Assembly (NCBI RefSeq): GCF_031180885.1 | Contig: NZ_JAPSLK010000004.1 | Span: forward strand, 186,001-250,000 | From: Saccharothrix sp. | GTDB taxonomy: Bacteria; Actinomycetota; Actinomycetes; Mycobacteriales; Pseudonocardiaceae | Direction: 5' to 3' | Length of the DNA stretch: 64,000 nt | In this document: one piece after another, positions 27,432 through 38,527 of the stretch | Layout: every line of letters starts with the position of its first letter | Numbering within the stretch: position 1 is the stretch's first letter | Program-made: the position numbers and the translations under genes | Notes under the pieces: model-generated | Told to the model about the DNA's origin: nothing | The model's database searches: none | What the model saw: the letters and a program-made list of their open reading frames with translations, nothing else

Positions 27432-27582
27432 GGCGGGCTCCCTCGACACGTGAGGCGTCCAGGATCGCCGCGCCGGCTTGGCACCGGCTGGAGGACGGTG
27501 GGAGAACGCAGCCAGCGAATCATCCAACCGACGCCAAGGTCACCCTGGCACAGTCAGCGGCGGGTACGAGGAGGTGGTGCCG

Positions 27583-28767
27583 GTGAAATCGATTCTGTTC
27601 TACCTGCCCAGCGTGGGCAGCCACGGTCAGATCACCAGGGGCATGTCGGGGAGGAACCACCAAAACTACCAGAACATGCTTTGGCAGCTCGGGCATCAGG
27701 CGCAGGCCGCCGACGAGATGGGCTACTGGGGACTGTGCTTCACCGAGCACCACTTTCATATCGAGGGGTTCGAGGTCTCCAACAACCCGATCATGCTCGG
27801 GCTCTACCTCGCCATGCGTACCCGCCACATACGGGTCGGACAAATGGCGAATGTACTGCCCGTGCACAATCCGCTGCGGCTGGCCGAGGACCTCGCGATG
27901 CTCGACCACATGACCCGAGGTCGCGTCTTCGTCGGCGTGGCGCGGGGATCCCAGAAGCGCTGGGCCGAGGTGATGGGTCAGGTCTACGGCATCGGCTCGG
28001 CACTGTCGGATGCAAGTGCGGCAGACCAGCGAAACCGGGAACTGTTCGAGGAACACTGGGAGATCATCAAGAAGGCGTGGACCAGGGATACGTTCAGCCA
28101 TCATGGGCCTACTTGGACGATTCCGCCAGCCGGGGTGAACTTCCCGTACGACGCAGCACGCCGGTATGGCCGGGGGCTGGCCGCCGACGGCAGCGTGACT
28201 GAGATCGGCATCGCGCCACAGCCGTACCAGAAGCCGTACCCACCGGTGTTCCAGCCGTTCAGTTTCAGTGAGGAGACGTTCCGGTTCTGCGCCCGCGAGG
28301 GCATCGTGCCGGTGGTACTCAATACCGACGACCAGATCATCGCGCGGCTCCTCGACGTGTACCAGCAGGAGGCTGAGGCGGCTGGTCACGGCCAGCTCAA
28401 GCGAGGTCAGCGCGTCGGTGTGATGCGCGATGTGCTCGTCTCGCGCGACGCTGACACTGCACATCGCTGGGCACGGTGTGGCGGTGGGTTCATCTTCGAG
28501 CACTGGTTCGGCCCGATGGGCTATAGCGAATGTCTGCGCAGGATCGGGGAGACTGGTCGGATCGAGGCGGACTACGACACGCTCGTCGAGCGCGGCCTGG
28601 AATGGGTCGGCACGCCGGACGATATCAACCGCATGATCGAGCAAATGGTAACCCTGCACGAGCCGGAATACCTGTTGCAGTGCCAGTACTCCGGACTCAT
28701 TCCCCACGATGTCCAGATGCGCAGCCTTGAACTGTGGGCGACGGAAATCGCGCCCAACTGGTTGTGA
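27583..28767 (+). CDS. cvm5: Luciferase-like flavin monooxygenase (Cvm5-like)
   Basis: A 394-residue bacterial-luciferase-family monooxygenase. GTG 27583 was chosen because GAGGAGG ends 8 nt upstream. Typical segments are MGYWGLCFTEHHFHIEGFEV, RTRHIRVGQMANVLPVHNPL, LAEDLAMLDHMTRGRVFVGV and YPPVFQPFSFSEE, forming the FMN/substrate TIM barrel. S. clavuligerus cvm5, in the clavam cluster, encodes this enzyme type and acts late in 5S-clavam formation. It starts an operon with the SnoaL-like and SHMT-like genes. No flavin reductase (cvm3-like) gene is present in the window, so reduced FMN must come from elsewhere. Confidence 0.87.
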   Translation: MKSILFYLPSVGSHGQITRGMSGRNHQNYQNMLWQLGHQAQAADEMGYWGLCFTEHHFHIEGFEVSNNPIMLGLYLAMRTRHIRVGQMANVLPVHNPLRLAEDLAMLDHMTRGRVFVGVARGSQKRWAEVMGQVYGIGSALSDASAADQRNRELFEEHWEIIKKAWTRDTFSHHGPTWTIPPAGVNFPYDAARRYGRGLAADGSVTEIGIAPQPYQKPYPPVFQPFSFSEETFRFCAREGIVPVVLNTDDQIIARLLDVYQQEAEAAGHGQLKRGQRVGVMRDVLVSRDADTAHRWARCGGGFIFEHWFGPMGYSECLRRIGETGRIEADYDTLVERGLEWVGTPDDINRMIEQMVTLHEPEYLLQCQYSGLIPHDVQMRSLELWATEIAPNWL

Positions 28768-28774
28768 CCACGTC

Positions 28775-29221
28775 ATGATGACCGACGAGGAACGCGTGGC
28801 GCTGGTAACGGCGTACCTGATGGCATTCGACAACGGCGGAACCGGGCATGATGGAATTGGCGTGTTGGACTACTTCGCCGACGATGCGCGATTCTGGTTT
28901 CCCAAGTGGGGCTTGGCCATCGGCCGGTCCAGGATCGGCGATCTGTTTGCCGATCTCAGCTCTACCGTCCACGCCGTCACCCACCACTTCTCGTCGTTCA
29001 CCTGGATTCTGTCTGGCGGTGATCTGCTCGCGGTCGAGGGCACCACTCACGGCGAGCACCGCGACGGTCGGTGGCAGGTCGGCCAGCCGGAGTGGGGCGC
29101 CGGGCACTGGTGCGGCGTGTTCGAGGTACGCGACTGGCTGATCCAACGGGCATTCATCTACCTCGACCCCGACTACGCCGGCCAGGACGTGGACCGCTAC
29201 CCGTGGCTGAGCCGCCGATGA
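28775..29221 (+). CDS. cvm2: SnoaL/NTF2-like protein (Cvm2-like)
   Basis: A 148-residue small protein of the NTF2/SnoaL cone fold (LVTAYLMAFDNGG, VLDYFADDARFWFPKWG, VHAVTHHFSSFTW, LLAVEGTTHGEHRDGRWQ). The start is the first of two tandem ATGs at 28775, 7 nt after the monooxygenase stop. Such folds act as isomerases, cyclases or ligand-binding proteins. S. clavuligerus cvm2, needed for 5S clavams, encodes a protein of this type. The position directly after the Cvm5 homologue supports orthology, but no catalytic residues can be fixed from sequence alone. Confidence 0.78.
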   Translation: MMTDEERVALVTAYLMAFDNGGTGHDGIGVLDYFADDARFWFPKWGLAIGRSRIGDLFADLSSTVHAVTHHFSSFTWILSGGDLLAVEGTTHGEHRDGRWQVGQPEWGAGHWCGVFEVRDWLIQRAFIYLDPDYAGQDVDRYPWLSRR

Positions 29222-29256
29222 CGAATTGTCGTCGACCCGACTCTGAGGAGCCCCAA

Positions 29257-30450
29257 GTGGATGTTATGGCAACGTTGGGCGAGACCTGCAGCCTCAACCT
29301 GTTCCCGATCGAGAACCGCATGTCACCGCGGGCATTGGCGGCGCTGTCGTGCGACGCGGTGAACCGCTATCCGTACTCCGAGACCCCGGATACCGTCTAC
29401 GGCGACGTAAGTGGGTTGGCAGCGGTATACGAATACTGCGCGGAACTGGGGAAGACGTACTTCGGGGCACGGCACGCCTTCGTGCAGTTCCTGTCCGGGC
29501 TCCACACGATGCACACCGTGCTGACCGCGCTGGCCGCTCCCGGAGACCGTGTCATGATCATGGATCCGTCCTGCGGCGGCCACTACGCCACCGCCGTGAT
29601 CTGCCGCGGCTACGGCTACCAGTACCGTTACGTACCGTTCGACCGCACCAGCTGCCAGCTCGACATCGAGGCCCTGGCCGCCAGTTGCGCCGACGTCGAC
29701 CTGATCTACCTGGATATGTCCACGCTGCTGCGGTTGCCCGACGCGCGGGCATTGCGCTGGGCCGCCCCGCACGCACGGATCTGTCTGGACGCGTCACACA
29801 TCTTCGGCCTGCTGCCGGCTACCGGCCGCACCCTCGTCCTCGATGGCGGATTCGATAGCATCTCCGGCAGCACACACAAGACTCTGCCGGGCCCGCAGAA
29901 GGGGATGCTCGTCACCAACCAGGACTCAGTCGCCGACCGGCTGGCCGCACGGATTCCCTACACCGCGTCGAGCCCACACTCGGCGAGTATTGGGGCTCTG
30001 GCGATCACCCTCGAGGAGCTCATGCCGCACCGCGTCGAATACGCCACGCAGATTGTCGCCAACGCGCGTGCCTTGGCCGCGAGTCTGGTCGACCAGGGCT
30101 TCGACGTGGCTGGGTCTGCGTTCGGCTACACCGACACGCACCAGGTCTGGGTGCACCCGCCAGCCAGCGTCGGGACGCATACCTGGAGCCGGTGCCTGAC
30201 CGCGGCGCGCATTCGCTCGACCACCGTAGTTCTGCCCAGTTCTGGTTTGACCGGGCTACGCATTGGGGTGCAGGAGTTGACCAGGACGGGGATGTGCGAG
30301 GAGGACATGTTGGCAGTCGCCGACCTACTCGGCCGACTGCTGTTGCGGCACGAGTCACCGGATGAAGTCATTCCGGACGTGGTCGATCTGGTCCGATCGT
30401 TCCCCGATGTGCACTTCGCAACCCAGCCCACAGCCGTCGTAGCCCACTGA
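29257..30450 (+). CDS. SHMT-like PLP enzyme (alanylclavam OrfA-like)
   Basis: About 397 residues from GTG 29257, which has AGGAG six bases upstream; an ATG at 29218 overlapping the previous stop would give 410. The protein follows fold-type-I serine hydroxymethyltransferase/threonine aldolase enzymes: YSETPDTVYGDVSGLAAV, LSGLHTMHTVLTALAAPGDR, ICLDASHIFGLLPA (PLP Asp/His) and SGSTHKTLPGPQKGML (PLP Lys). The S. clavuligerus alanylclavam group includes an SHMT-like gene (orfA), thought to add a glycine- or alanine-derived unit to the clavam aldehyde. The same role here would give an amino-acid side-chain clavam; this is inference from context. Confidence 0.8.
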   Translation: MDVMATLGETCSLNLFPIENRMSPRALAALSCDAVNRYPYSETPDTVYGDVSGLAAVYEYCAELGKTYFGARHAFVQFLSGLHTMHTVLTALAAPGDRVMIMDPSCGGHYATAVICRGYGYQYRYVPFDRTSCQLDIEALAASCADVDLIYLDMSTLLRLPDARALRWAAPHARICLDASHIFGLLPATGRTLVLDGGFDSISGSTHKTLPGPQKGMLVTNQDSVADRLAARIPYTASSPHSASIGALAITLEELMPHRVEYATQIVANARALAASLVDQGFDVAGSAFGYTDTHQVWVHPPASVGTHTWSRCLTAARIRSTTVVLPSSGLTGLRIGVQELTRTGMCEEDMLAVADLLGRLLLRHESPDEVIPDVVDLVRSFPDVHFATQPTAVVAH

Positions 30451-30541
30451 GTGGTTCCGTAGCCTCCGCCTCGCCGCGGCACTGACCTGCTTCAAACGAC
30501 TCACCAAACTCACCACGTGAGACGACGTCTAAGCAACCTGC

Positions 30542-32333
<1,792 letters not shown>

Positions 32334-32338
32334 CCAAT

Positions 32339-33898
32339 ATGTTCACTGGAGACGCATCAGTTCCACCTGTGCTCGGATTCCGAGTCCGGGTAGGAACGCG
32401 CGGTGAGCCGGGGCCGATACCGCGCTGGCTCGCCGCTGGCACGGCTGTCCCGGTCGTCGACGAACGGTATGCGGGCTGGCTGCTGGCCGGGGTTGGTCCG
32501 GCGAGCCCGCGTACGGCCGATGGCGTCACCGTGCTGCTCGCTGGCGAGCTGTACCACCGCGACGCGCTGCGGGCCGCGCTCGGCGAGTCGACTGGCGTGG
32601 TCACCGATGACGCCGAACTCCTGTTGGCCTGCTGGTTGAAGTACGGTCACGCCGGGCTCCGGCTGTGCAACGGTCGGTTCGCCGCAGTCGTTGTCGACGC
32701 CGACTCGGTTGTGATCGCGACGGACCATGCCGGCAGCGTCCCGGTCTACCTGCGCCGGGAGGCTGGCGCAGTGCACGTAGCCACGGAGGCCAAGGCGCTG
32801 GCCGGGGGGCGCCCTGGCAACGCCTTGCCAGGCACGGAGCCGGTGCCCGCGACACCGGGCGTACTACGGATGCGGGCTGGTTCGGCCCTGACACTGCGAC
32901 CATCGGGGCCGATCGGAGTGGCCGGGTGGGTGCGAACCTGGACGCCTCCTGTGCACCGGTTGGCGATCCTGCCCGGACAGGCCGTGCGGCAGGTGGCGGA
33001 TGTGCTGGAGGCGGCGGTCCACACGCGGATGGCAGGCTCAGTCACGGTGGTGCTGTCCGGCGGAATCGACTCCAGCTCTGTGGCAGCGCTGGCGAGTCGG
33101 GCCGGTAGCCGGCTCACCACCGTCTCACTGGGCACCGACGTTGGTGACGAGTTCGCCGCCGCCCGTGTGGTCGCGGAGCATGTCGGAAGCGACCACAGAG
33201 AGTTCCGGTGCCGGGGCGAGGAACTGGTCCGGCAGTTGCCATGGGCGGTGGCAGCGGCCGAGATCGCCGATGCCAAGGTGCTGGAGTACCTGCTGCCGTT
33301 GGTGGTGCTGTACCGGATGCTGCCGCCGGAGGGGCGGTTGCTGACCGGCTACGGTGCAGATATCCCACTGGGTGGAATGCACCGGGACACGACCAGGTTG
33401 GCTTCGCTGGACGGCACCATCGCCGCCGACATGTCCGGCTTCGATGGGCTCAACGAGCTGTCCCCGGTGCTGTCCACCCTGGCCGGGCACTGGACGACGC
33501 ACCCGTTCTGGGATCGCGACGTACTCGATCTGCTCACCGCACTGGAGCCGGGGCTCAAGCGGCGCGACGGGCGGGACAAGTGGGTGCTGCGCGAGGCGAT
33601 ACGGGACCTGCTGCCCGAGGCGACCGTGCGCCGGCCCAAGCTCGGCGTGCACGAGGGCTCGGGCACGACCGGTATCTGGACGCGGCTGCTGCTGGCGCAC
33701 GGCGTGTTGGCGGCTGACGTGGCTGCTGTCAAGAGCGCGATGGTGGCCGCGATCCACCGCAGGGTCGTCGGTGCCGGGGAACATCCCGACTCAGTGTCGT
33801 TCGATGAGGTGCTGGCTGCGGTGCTCGGGTCCGTTCGTCGCTGCCGACACCGGCCATTCCAGGCATGTCTCACTAGTGTGCAAAGGGGGGAGTCGTGA
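32339..33898 (+). CDS. bls: Beta-lactam synthetase
   Basis: A 519-residue asparagine-synthetase-B homologue, matching BLS length (513). The N-terminal domain lacks the catalytic Cys1 of glutamine-dependent AsnB, as expected for BLS. The C-terminal domain has the ATP pyrophosphatase loop VVLSGGIDSSSVAAL and the KLGVHEGSG segment containing the lysine that stabilises beta-lactam closure. BLS adenylates carboxyethylarginine and closes the four-membered ring to deoxyguanidinoproclavaminate. The ATG at 32339 is chosen; a TTG at 32330 would overlap the ceaS stop. It overlaps pah by 4 nt. Confidence 0.93.
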   Translation: MFTGDASVPPVLGFRVRVGTRGEPGPIPRWLAAGTAVPVVDERYAGWLLAGVGPASPRTADGVTVLLAGELYHRDALRAALGESTGVVTDDAELLLACWLKYGHAGLRLCNGRFAAVVVDADSVVIATDHAGSVPVYLRREAGAVHVATEAKALAGGRPGNALPGTEPVPATPGVLRMRAGSALTLRPSGPIGVAGWVRTWTPPVHRLAILPGQAVRQVADVLEAAVHTRMAGSVTVVLSGGIDSSSVAALASRAGSRLTTVSLGTDVGDEFAAARVVAEHVGSDHREFRCRGEELVRQLPWAVAAAEIADAKVLEYLLPLVVLYRMLPPEGRLLTGYGADIPLGGMHRDTTRLASLDGTIAADMSGFDGLNELSPVLSTLAGHWTTHPFWDRDVLDLLTALEPGLKRRDGRDKWVLREAIRDLLPEATVRRPKLGVHEGSGTTGIWTRLLLAHGVLAADVAAVKSAMVAAIHRRVVGAGEHPDSVSFDEVLAAVLGSVRRCRHRPFQACLTSVQRGES

Positions 33899-34902
33899 CC
33901 ACCGAGCAGCGGATCTCAACCGGCAGCTCGCCGCGCTATGCACAAGTCGCCACGTTCATGCGGCTACCGTTGGTGCCCAACCCTCGCCAGCGCGATTTGG
34001 TCGTGGTCGGCGCACCCTATGACGGCGGGACCAGCTACCGGCCAGGTGCGCGGCTGGCGCCACGGGCGATCCGGCACGAGTCGTGCCTGATCCACGGCAC
34101 CGGTATCGATCGGGGGCCCAACGTTTTCGACGTGCTGAACGTCGTTGACGCCGGTGACATCGATCTGAGTCCGTTTGCGATGGAACAGGCCATCGAGACC
34201 GCCACCGCCGCACTGACCGAGTTGGCCAACGACAACGATGCGTTCCTTCTGCTGGGTGGTGATCATTCACTGTCCCTGCCGGGTATGCGGGCCGCTCACT
34301 CACGGCACGGGCCGCTGGCGGTCTTGCACCTCGACGCGCACAGTGACACGTTCCCTCCGGTCTACGGCGGGCTGCACCACCACGGTACGCCCTTTCGGTG
34401 GGGTATCTACGAAGGGCTGATCGACCCGACCGGCATGATCCAGATCGGGATCCGCGGCCACAACCCGAGTCCGGACTCGCTGGACTACCCGCGTGATCGT
34501 GGGGTCACTGTCGTGCTGGCGCGGGACTGCATGGGCGGGGCTGCAGTCGAGCGACTGGTGGATCAGATCCGACGGGTCGTGGGGACCCGGCCGCTGTACG
34601 TGTCGGTCGATGTCGATGTGGTCGATCCGGCGTTTGCGCCGGGCACCGGAACGCCTGCGCCGGGAGGGTTGTCCTCCCGCGAACTGCTGAGCCTGCTCAC
34701 GGCGGTCGGCGACCTCAAGCCGGTGGCGTTCGACGTGATGGAGGTCTGCCCGCCATACGACCCGTCCGGCATTACCGCGCTGCTGGCCGCCGAAGTCGGC
34801 GCAGAGCTCATCTACCAGTACCTGCGGGCGCATCGGCAGGCTAGTGCAGCGGTCCCAGCCGTCGAGCGTCAAGCCGACCCGCCTGAAACCCGCCGCAGGT
34901 AG
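33895..34902 (+). CDS. pah: Proclavaminate amidinohydrolase
   Basis: A 335-residue ureohydrolase (arginase/agmatinase family). Binuclear Mn ligands are visible in LLGGDHSLSLPGM, LHLDAHSDTFP and VSVDVDVVDPAFAPGTGTPA. PAH removes the guanidino group of guanidinoproclavaminate as urea, giving proclavaminate for the second clavaminate synthase reaction. Agmatinase is the alternative by homology, but the GTGA overlap with bls and the downstream oat gene fix the pathway. No signal peptide is present. The C-terminal ~25 residues beyond the barrel are Ala/Pro/Arg-rich and probably disordered. Confidence 0.92.
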   Translation: MTTEQRISTGSSPRYAQVATFMRLPLVPNPRQRDLVVVGAPYDGGTSYRPGARLAPRAIRHESCLIHGTGIDRGPNVFDVLNVVDAGDIDLSPFAMEQAIETATAALTELANDNDAFLLLGGDHSLSLPGMRAAHSRHGPLAVLHLDAHSDTFPPVYGGLHHHGTPFRWGIYEGLIDPTGMIQIGIRGHNPSPDSLDYPRDRGVTVVLARDCMGGAAVERLVDQIRRVVGTRPLYVSVDVDVVDPAFAPGTGTPAPGGLSSRELLSLLTAVGDLKPVAFDVMEVCPPYDPSGITALLAAEVGAELIYQYLRAHRQASAAVPAVERQADPPETRRR

Positions 34903-34950
34903 CGGTGTGGCCGTCCAAGCTTCCGCAAGGGTTTTCGAGGAAGGTCGTCG

Positions 34951-36108
34951 ATGTTCGAGCACGTTCCTGCGGGATTTCGGGTGCACACCGACAGCGCACG
35001 CATACTCGACGATGATCGGCACGACTTGACGATCATCATCTCCGAGACGCCTGCGATTGCCAGCGCGGTGTTTACCCGGTCTCGATTCGCCGGACCCAGC
35101 GTGTTGGTGAGTCGTGAGGCCATGCGCGACCAGGTGGTGCGTGGCGTGGTGGTGCTTGCCCGCAACGCCAATGTGGCAACCGGCTCGCAAGGGCTCGCCA
35201 ACGCCGTCGAGGTACGCCGACTGGCCGCCGTCGCTGTGGGCGTGCCACAGGAGGAACTGCTGATAGCGTCCACCGGGGTGATTGGTGTGCAGTACCCGAT
35301 GGCTAGTGTGACCGCCGCGCTAGGTAGGGTGCCGCGGCCCCTGGGCGGCTCCGACTTTGGCGCCGCGGCACGCGCGATCATGACGACCGACATCCGACCG
35401 AAGGTCTTCAGCCGCCGATGCGGCACTGCCTCGCTCGTCGGCATCGCCAAGGGGATCGGCATGATCGAACCGGATATGGCGACGATGCTGGCGTTCTTCT
35501 GCACCGACGCAGCCATTCCGGCCCCAGACCTGGATCGGATGTTCCGTGCGACGATCGCCACGACGTTCAACGCGGTGAGCATCGACACCGACACCTCGAC
35601 CAGTGACACCGCCGCCATCTTCGCCAACGGCCAGGCCGGTCCTGTCGACTTCGACGACTTCGAGGCGCAACTGCATGCCGTAGCGCTGCATTTGACCCGC
35701 GAGATCGCCAGGGACGGCGAGGGCGCCAGCAAACTTATCGAGGTTCAGGTCACCGGAGCTCGCGACGACCAACAGGCCAAGCGCGTAGGCAAGGCCGTCG
35801 TCAACTCACCACTGGTGAAGACTGCCGTCCACGGCAGCGATCCCAACTGGGGCCGGATCGTCATGGCCATCGGAAAATGCCAGGACGACGAGGACATCGA
35901 CCCGGACAAAGTGAGCATCGCCTTGGGCGACCTGGAAGTCTATCCTGCAACCCCTACCGCTGACGACCTCGCCGTGCTGGCCGACGAAATGCGCGGAGAT
36001 ACTGTCCACATCAACATCGCGCTTGGCGTAGCCACCGGCCGTTTCACCGTCTACGGCTGTGACCTGACCGAGGGCTACGTCCGTCTTAACTCCGCTTACA
36101 CCACGTGA
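34951..36108 (+). CDS. oat: Ornithine acetyltransferase (ArgJ family)
   Basis: A 385-residue ArgJ-family protein, like OAT2 of the clavulanate cluster (393). The autoproteolytic site is in KGIGMIEPDMATML, where cleavage before the Thr makes the alpha/beta chains and frees the Thr nucleophile; NSPLVKTAVHGSDPNWGRI and the C-terminal region complete the family pattern. The enzyme moves acetyl groups between N-acetylornithine and glutamate and so supports arginine supply, the clavam precursor. GGAAGG precedes ATG 34951. It is the last gene of the early operon, with about 80 non-coding bases before the IS debris. Confidence 0.9.
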   Translation: MFEHVPAGFRVHTDSARILDDDRHDLTIIISETPAIASAVFTRSRFAGPSVLVSREAMRDQVVRGVVVLARNANVATGSQGLANAVEVRRLAAVAVGVPQEELLIASTGVIGVQYPMASVTAALGRVPRPLGGSDFGAAARAIMTTDIRPKVFSRRCGTASLVGIAKGIGMIEPDMATMLAFFCTDAAIPAPDLDRMFRATIATTFNAVSIDTDTSTSDTAAIFANGQAGPVDFDDFEAQLHAVALHLTREIARDGEGASKLIEVQVTGARDDQQAKRVGKAVVNSPLVKTAVHGSDPNWGRIVMAIGKCQDDEDIDPDKVSIALGDLEVYPATPTADDLAVLADEMRGDTVHINIALGVATGRFTVYGCDLTEGYVRLNSAYTT

Positions 36109-36186
36109 TCTAAGGTCGACTCTGTCGGTGATCTTGGAATGGCTGGCGTGTCGTGGAGGGTGACTGATCGGTAACAGCGAACCTTT

Positions 36187-36360
36187 TCATCCTGCGGTGG
36201 TCTCGTAGTTCTGGAGGACGTGGATGGCTTTGGCAAGGCGGCTGGCGCGGTAGGGGCAGATCCGTAGTTTGCGCAGGACGCGCCAGGTCTTGAGTTGGGA
36301 GTTGGCGCGTTCGCCGGGTCTGCGGAGTCGGGCGTGGGCTCGGTTGGCGCGGTCGCGGAG
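36187..36360 (-). mobile_element. IS5-family transposase C-terminal remnant
   Basis: The minus strand encodes LRRPGERANSQLKTWRVLRK and CPYRASRLAKAIHVLQNYE before the stop at 36187, the typical DDE-tnp_4 tail of actinobacterial IS5-type transposases. The rest of the gene is replaced by an oppositely oriented IS3 fragment at about 36340-36360. Confidence 0.65.
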
Positions 36361-36552
36361 TCGTTTTTCGCCACCATCAAGACCGAGCTGCTCGACCGAC
36401 AGCCCTGGCCCACCAGGACCATGGCGCACAAGGCGATCTTCGAGTACATCGAGGGCTGGTTCAATACCCGTCGCCTGCACTCCAGCCTCGGCTACCTCAG
36501 CCCCGCCGCCTACGAAGCAACCCGCCACCACCAGCTGGAACAGGTAGCCTGA
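36338..36552 (+). mobile_element. IS3-family OrfB C-terminal remnant
   Basis: The plus strand encodes VGAVAESFFATIKTELLDRQ, EYIEGWFNTRRLHSSLGYLS and PAAYEATRHH up to the stop at 36552, the C-terminal part of an IS3-type integrase-core transposase with its final catalytic Glu region. Orientation and start coincide with the break in the IS5 remnant, so one element inserted into or recombined with the other. It is inactive. Confidence 0.7.
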
Positions 36553-36575
36553 CCACACCTCATCGACCCTGTCCG

Positions 36576-36698
36576 TCAAAACGGGTCTCGCCAGAGCCGG
36601 GTGCCGGTCAACTTGCCGTCGTGATCGATGTCGGGCAGCGGGCGGAAGCCTGCGGCGTGGAGGCGTCGGCTCAGCTCTTGGGCTGCTTGCGCGGGCAT
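36576..36698 (-). CDS. Small hypothetical protein (40 aa)
   Basis: ATG 36698 (or GTG 36707) to a stop at 36576 encodes a 40-43 residue peptide with protein-like composition (AAQELSRRLHAAGFRPLPDI, then DHDGKLTGTRLWRDPF). It lies on the same strand as the CYTH gene, about 95 nt downstream. No ribosome-binding site is clear. It may be a small partner protein or the tail of a truncated gene. Confidence 0.35.
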   Translation of the reverse strand: MPAQAAQELSRRLHAAGFRPLPDIDHDGKLTGTRLWRDPF

Positions 36699-36792
36699 GG
36701 CGCTCACGGCTGGTGGGTGTGCGGGGGCCGCACACCCGCAGAGCTGATCGGCGGTTCGCGGGCGTGCGGACGCGGTGGACGGGTGGCGATGG

Positions 36793-37323
36793 TCAGAAGC
36801 GCAGTTCGGGGATGGTGTTGAGGTCGATGCCGTAGCGGGCGTAGATCTTGATGGTGTTTTCTCCGGTCAGGTCGGCTTCGGTGTGGCCGAGCAGTCCGGC
36901 GACCCTGATCACCTCGTCCTTGGACCCGGCTTCGATCTCCAGGTACGGGGGGATCTGGGGCCAGGTGTCGATCTCGACCTGTGCGCCGTCGAGGATGAAG
37001 CTGGTGCGCTTGGTTTCCTGGTAGGACTTCGCGGTGAAGCCGAGCACGTTCAGCAGGGCGTTGGTGGCGGTGAAGTCGTCGACGCCCACTTCGATCTCGT
37101 GGGTGCCGTCGATGGCGTCGCTGGTGATCTGCTTGACGGTCAGCGTGGTCTCGTCGCCGGTGTCGCGGAGCCTGATCCACTTGGACTGGTCGCCGGGGGT
37201 GATGTCGTAGACGTAGCGGCGCATGAACCGTTCGCCGAGCTTCTGTCCGCCCTTGTCCAGGATCAGCCGTTGCATGGTGTCGGGGTCGATGTCGAGGATC
37301 TTGGCTTCGTGCTCGATGGGCAC
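36793..37323 (-). CDS. CYTH-domain protein (class IV cyclase/triphosphatase-like)
   Basis: A 176-residue CYTH tunnel-fold protein from GTG 37323 with AGGAG upstream. It begins with the signature IEHEAKIL (ExExK) and continues with FMRRYVYDITPGDQSKWIRL, ETTLTVKQI, GTHEIEVGVDDF and a C-terminal acidic strand YLEIEAGSKDEV. CYTH proteins bind triphosphates through paired Arg/Lys and metal through the acidic residues, acting as thiamine triphosphatases, inorganic triphosphatases or adenylate cyclases. The neighbour is a broken radical-SAM gene whose stop lies 36 nt upstream, so it may have lost its partner. Confidence 0.78.
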   Translation of the reverse strand: MPIEHEAKILDIDPDTMQRLILDKGGQKLGERFMRRYVYDITPGDQSKWIRLRDTGDETTLTVKQITSDAIDGTHEIEVGVDDFTATNALLNVLGFTAKSYQETKRTSFILDGAQVEIDTWPQIPPYLEIEAGSKDEVIRVAGLLGHTEADLTGENTIKIYARYGIDLNTIPELRF

Positions 37324-37359
37324 CGCGGGGCTCCTTCCGATGGTGATCAGTGGTGGACG

Positions 37360-38327
37360 TTATCCGGCGAGGCGGGCGGTGAGCCGCTGGTAGTCGGCTT
37401 CGCGGAGGGCGAGGATCTCGGAGCGTTTCGGGCTGGTCACGAACTCGCCCAGCGGCATGCACGGGTCCATGCGTTGGATGCACACGCCGACCTGGTGGCG
37501 GCCGGTGCGGTCGTAGTGGAGCCGCACGCCGTAGAAGCCTTCCTGGCAGTCGGTGTCGTTGTTGAGCTGGCACCCGGCGCACGTGTCGGGCAGCCGCACG
37601 GGCCGGATCTGCTTGAAGAACACCCGCCGTCCGTCCGGCAGCCGGTAGGCGGTGCGTGCGCCGGACACACCAGCGGTGATGTAGTGGGATTCGGCGACCG
37701 CGCCGCGCTCGGAGAGGATGCGTTCGATGGCCTCGATCGAGACCGCGCCGTGGTCCAGCGAGTTGAGCAGCCGAACCGACAGGTAGGGCGAGTATTCGTC
37801 CAGCAGGCGGTGCACGCGCGGGGCGTGGCTGTGGTCGAGTACCACGATGTTGGCGCTCGCCTTGATCCCGTGGGCCTCGCATTCGGCGATCGAGCGTTTC
37901 AGGGCGTCGATCTTGCGCTGTGCGCGGTCGGGGTCGCGGTAGCGGGCGTGCTGGACCTCGGCGAGTTCGGCGGCTGTGGTGCCGAAGACGGAGAAGTTCA
38001 CCCCTGTCGAGCCCGGGCGGCGGCGCAGTCGGCGAGTACCCGTTCGCCGCGCTCACCGTTGGAGGTCATCCCGACCCGGAACCCGGCGTCCACCGCGATC
38101 TTGGTCAGCCGCGCCGCGGCGGGATGGAACGTCGGCTCGCCACCGGTCAGATGTAGCCCGGCGAGGTCCAGGGCGTTGCCCAACTTGGTCAGCGCCTCGC
38201 CGAACTGCTCGTTGTCGGGGACTGCGGCGGGCAGGAATGCCGCGCCGTTGGTGGCCGCGTAGATCGACACGCGCCCGCTGGGGCCGGCGGTGGTGAAGTC
38301 GCCGAGCGGCCGGCGGCGGTTGTCCAC
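37360..38327 (-). pseudogene. Radical SAM (MoaA-like/SPASM) gene, frameshifted and lacking the cluster cysteines
   Basis: Two minus-strand frames carry one protein: ALDLAGLHLTGGEPTFHP and VGMTSNGERGERVLADCAAA (38327 to ~38000), then NFSVFGTTAAELAEVQHARY and a C-terminal cysteine cluster DTCAGCQLNNDTDCQEGFYG (38001 to 37360). At the join the DNA would read AAGLDRVNFS if bases were removed, so a frameshift is likely; alternatively the GTGA overlap would make two proteins. The radical-SAM CxxxCxxC motif expected about 50 residues before TGGEP is absent. As it stands it cannot be a working radical SAM enzyme. Confidence 0.6.
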
Positions 38328-38329
38328 GG

Positions 38330-38461
38330 GCAGCAGCCGACACAGGCGAACACCTGGGAACCGGTCACCGACCGGCCCACCGGCACATGCGGGACACGGA
38401 CACGCAGGAAGTTAGCTCCACATGCCACGCAGGCCAGCCCATGGGCCTGCGACAGCGACAA
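38330..38461 (-). pseudogene. Zinc-ribbon small protein remnant
   Basis: From TTG 38461 the minus strand encodes GLACVACGANFLRVRVPHVP and VGRSVTGSQVFACVGC, a two-CxxC-type ribbon seen in small actinobacterial proteins. After the last Cys the frame loses protein character and merges with the radical-SAM remnant in another frame, so the C-terminal end is probably lost. Confidence 0.45.
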
Positions 38462-38527
38462 CCCGATGCCGAAAGTCTGCTCGTCGACATGAGCGGATGT
38501 TGGGCTACTTGCGCGCGTCGCGTCAGA

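Noticed and set aside
32339-33898. Ordinary asparagine synthetase B
   Set aside because: No N-terminal catalytic Cys, and coupled to ceaS and pah.
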